A DNA stretch of 6,201 nucleotides from NCBI GenBank assembly GCA_048497495.1, contig JAFHCF010000032.1, forward strand, positions 1 through 6,201, in the 5' to 3' direction. Both the position numbers and the translations under genes were made by a program. The notes under the pieces were generated by a model. The model worked only from the letters and a program-made list of their open reading frames with translations. It was not told the DNA's origin and ran no database searches. This document shows positions 5,280-6,201 of this stretch, piece after piece; the stretch's first letter is position 1; each line of letters begins with the position of its first letter. This DNA comes from JAFHCF01 sp048497495. Its GTDB lineage: Bacteria > Pseudomonadota > Alphaproteobacteria > Rhizobiales > Ancalomicrobiaceae.

Positions 5280-6116
5280 ATGACCTCCCCCGCCGCCGCC
5301 GCCGCACCGCCCGTCACCGTCCTGCCGACGAGCGACACCCGTATCCGCGCCGAGGTCGCCGGCCCGATCGGCCGCATCATCGTCGCCAACCCGGCGCGCC
5401 GCAACGCCGTCTCGCTCGACATGTGGAAGGCGATCCCCGGCGCCGTCTCGGCCCTCGAGGCCCACCCGGACGTCCGTGTCGTCGTCCTGCGCGGCGATGG
5501 CGACCTCGCCTTCGTCTCCGGCGCCGACATCTCCGAATTCGCCACGGTGCGCAAGGACGCGGCCTCCGCCCGCGCCTATGAAGCCTCCAACGCCGAGGCC
5601 TTCGCCGCGATCCGCCACGCCTCGAAGCCGACCATCGCCATGATCCGCGGCTTCTGCCTCGGCGGCGGCATGGGGCTCGCCGTCGCCTGCGACCTCAGGA
5701 TCGCCGCCGACGACGCCGTCTTCGGCATCCCCGCCGCCCGCCTCGGCGTCGGCTACCCACCCGACTGCATGGCCGACGTGGTCTCCGCCGTCGGCCCGCA
5801 GCGCGCCAAGGAACTGTTCTTCACCGGCCGCCGTCTCACCGCGACGGAAGCGCTCGAGATCGGCCTGCTGATCGCCGTCCACTCGGTCGAGGCGCTGGAG
5901 AACGAGGCGATCGATCTGGCGCTCGCCATCGCCCACAACGCGCCCCTGACCATCCGCGCCGCCAAGGCGGCGATCGACGCCGCCGCCGCCGGCACGCTGA
6001 CGCGCGACCGCGAACGCCTGGTCCGCCTGACCGACGCCTGCTTCGCCTCCGCCGACTTCGCCGAGGGCCGCGCCGCCTTCCTGGAGAAGCGCGAGGCGAA
6101 GTTCCACGGCGCGTGA
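5280..6116 (+). CDS. Crotonase-fold protein (enoyl-CoA hydratase/isomerase family) lacking both canonical catalytic glutamates
   Basis: A 278-residue crotonase-superfamily protein. These enzymes act on acyl-CoA thioesters, stabilising an enolate in an oxyanion hole. Both hole-forming segments are visible: SGADISEF (about 80-87, with A82) and CLGGGMGLAVACDLRIA (about 126-142, with G129). The conserved FFTGRRLTATEALEIGL block (about 180-196) and the helical C-terminal trimerisation region follow. Alignment to rat enoyl-CoA hydratase puts G132 where Glu144 should be (GGGCEL versus GGGMGL) and A152 where Glu164 should be (QPE versus IPA). Simple hydratase activity is therefore doubtful; isomerase, decarboxylase, thioesterase or another crotonase reaction is possible. 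The ATG at 5280 has GGAG at 5268-5271 with an 8-nt spacer. A TTG at 5244 would add twelve residues without a better binding site. It is divergent from cysE, with 158 bases between them. The exact substrate cannot be read from the sequence. Confidence 0.9.
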   Translation: MTSPAAAAAPPVTVLPTSDTRIRAEVAGPIGRIIVANPARRNAVSLDMWKAIPGAVSALEAHPDVRVVVLRGDGDLAFVSGADISEFATVRKDAASARAYEASNAEAFAAIRHASKPTIAMIRGFCLGGGMGLAVACDLRIAADDAVFGIPAARLGVGYPPDCMADVVSAVGPQRAKELFFTGRRLTATEALEIGLLIAVHSVEALENEAIDLALAIAHNAPLTIRAAKAAIDAAAAGTLTRDRERLVRLTDACFASADFAEGRAAFLEKREAKFHGA

Positions 6117-6175
6117 GATATCAACGAACTACGGGTGGCGGCGGAATCGGAATGACAGGCAGGGCGGGCCGTAGG

Positions 6176-6201
6176 GCGCAATAGGCGGAGCCGTATTGCG
6201 C
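6176..6201. repeat. Palindromic intergenic repeat at the right edge (REP-like)
   Basis: Arms GCGCAATA (6176-6183) and TATTGCGC (6194-6201) are perfect reverse complements. Inside them GGC (6184-6186) pairs with GCC (6190-6192) around a GGA loop, leaving one unpaired G at 6193. The stem is thus 11 bp with one bulge, and it may continue past the window edge. GTAGG precedes it at 6171-6175. The layout GTAGG-palindrome resembles widely scattered intergenic repeat elements seen in many Proteobacteria. It lies 60 bases after the crotonase stop and could also end that transcript. Confidence 0.6.

Noticed and set aside
5262..6107. A 281-codon minus-strand frame antisense to the crotonase gene
   Set aside because: It is Gly/Asp/Ala-rich with no motif and mirrors the codon bias of the real plus-strand gene.

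Overview
The window looks like ordinary chromosome from a high-GC alphaproteobacterium, most likely of the Rhizobiales (Hyphomicrobiales). The evidence is a DUF3126-type gene beside cysE, a short membrane protein of a type I associate with Rhizobiales, a textbook CtrA-type site (TTAA-N7-TTAAC), and a strong GC bias at third codon positions that produces long spurious antisense reading frames. I see no phage genes, transposase, CRISPR array, tRNA or rRNA. The only repeat that could be mobile is a palindrome cut by the right edge.

Layout, left to right. Bases 1-500 hold no gene I can support, only an AT-rich patch and two GC-rich hairpins. Then come three minus-strand genes: a gamma-class carbonic anhydrase family protein (501-1028), a soluble chemoreceptor with a C-terminal zinc-binding CZB domain (1126-2505), and a small three-helix membrane protein of unknown function (2710-3039). 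A divergent intergenic region (3040-3177) carries one full CtrA-type site and one half-site. It separates the small membrane protein from a plus-strand gene for an N-terminally anchored, probably periplasmic protein of unknown function (3178-3834). A strong bidirectional terminator (3875-3912) closes that gene and the convergent cysteine block on the minus strand. That block is serine O-acetyltransferase cysE (4303-5121) followed by a 70-residue DUF3126-type protein (3941-4153). Divergent from cysE is a crotonase-fold, enoyl-CoA hydratase-like gene (5280-6116), which appears to lack both canonical catalytic glutamates. The window ends in a long perfect-arm inverted repeat (6176-6201).

How the genes relate. 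CysE makes O-acetylserine for cysteine synthesis, and the DUF3126 gene follows it in the same direction. The chemoreceptor and carbonic anhydrase are same-strand neighbours and both have visible zinc-ligand sets, but a functional link is only inferred. The CtrA-type sites suggest cell-cycle control of the two uncharacterised membrane-associated proteins. I did not find a clear new multi-gene system. The best leads are the CtrA-flanked divergent pair of unknown genes, the glutamate-less crotonase, the chemoreceptor leader hairpin that overlaps its ribosome binding site, and the edge palindrome.
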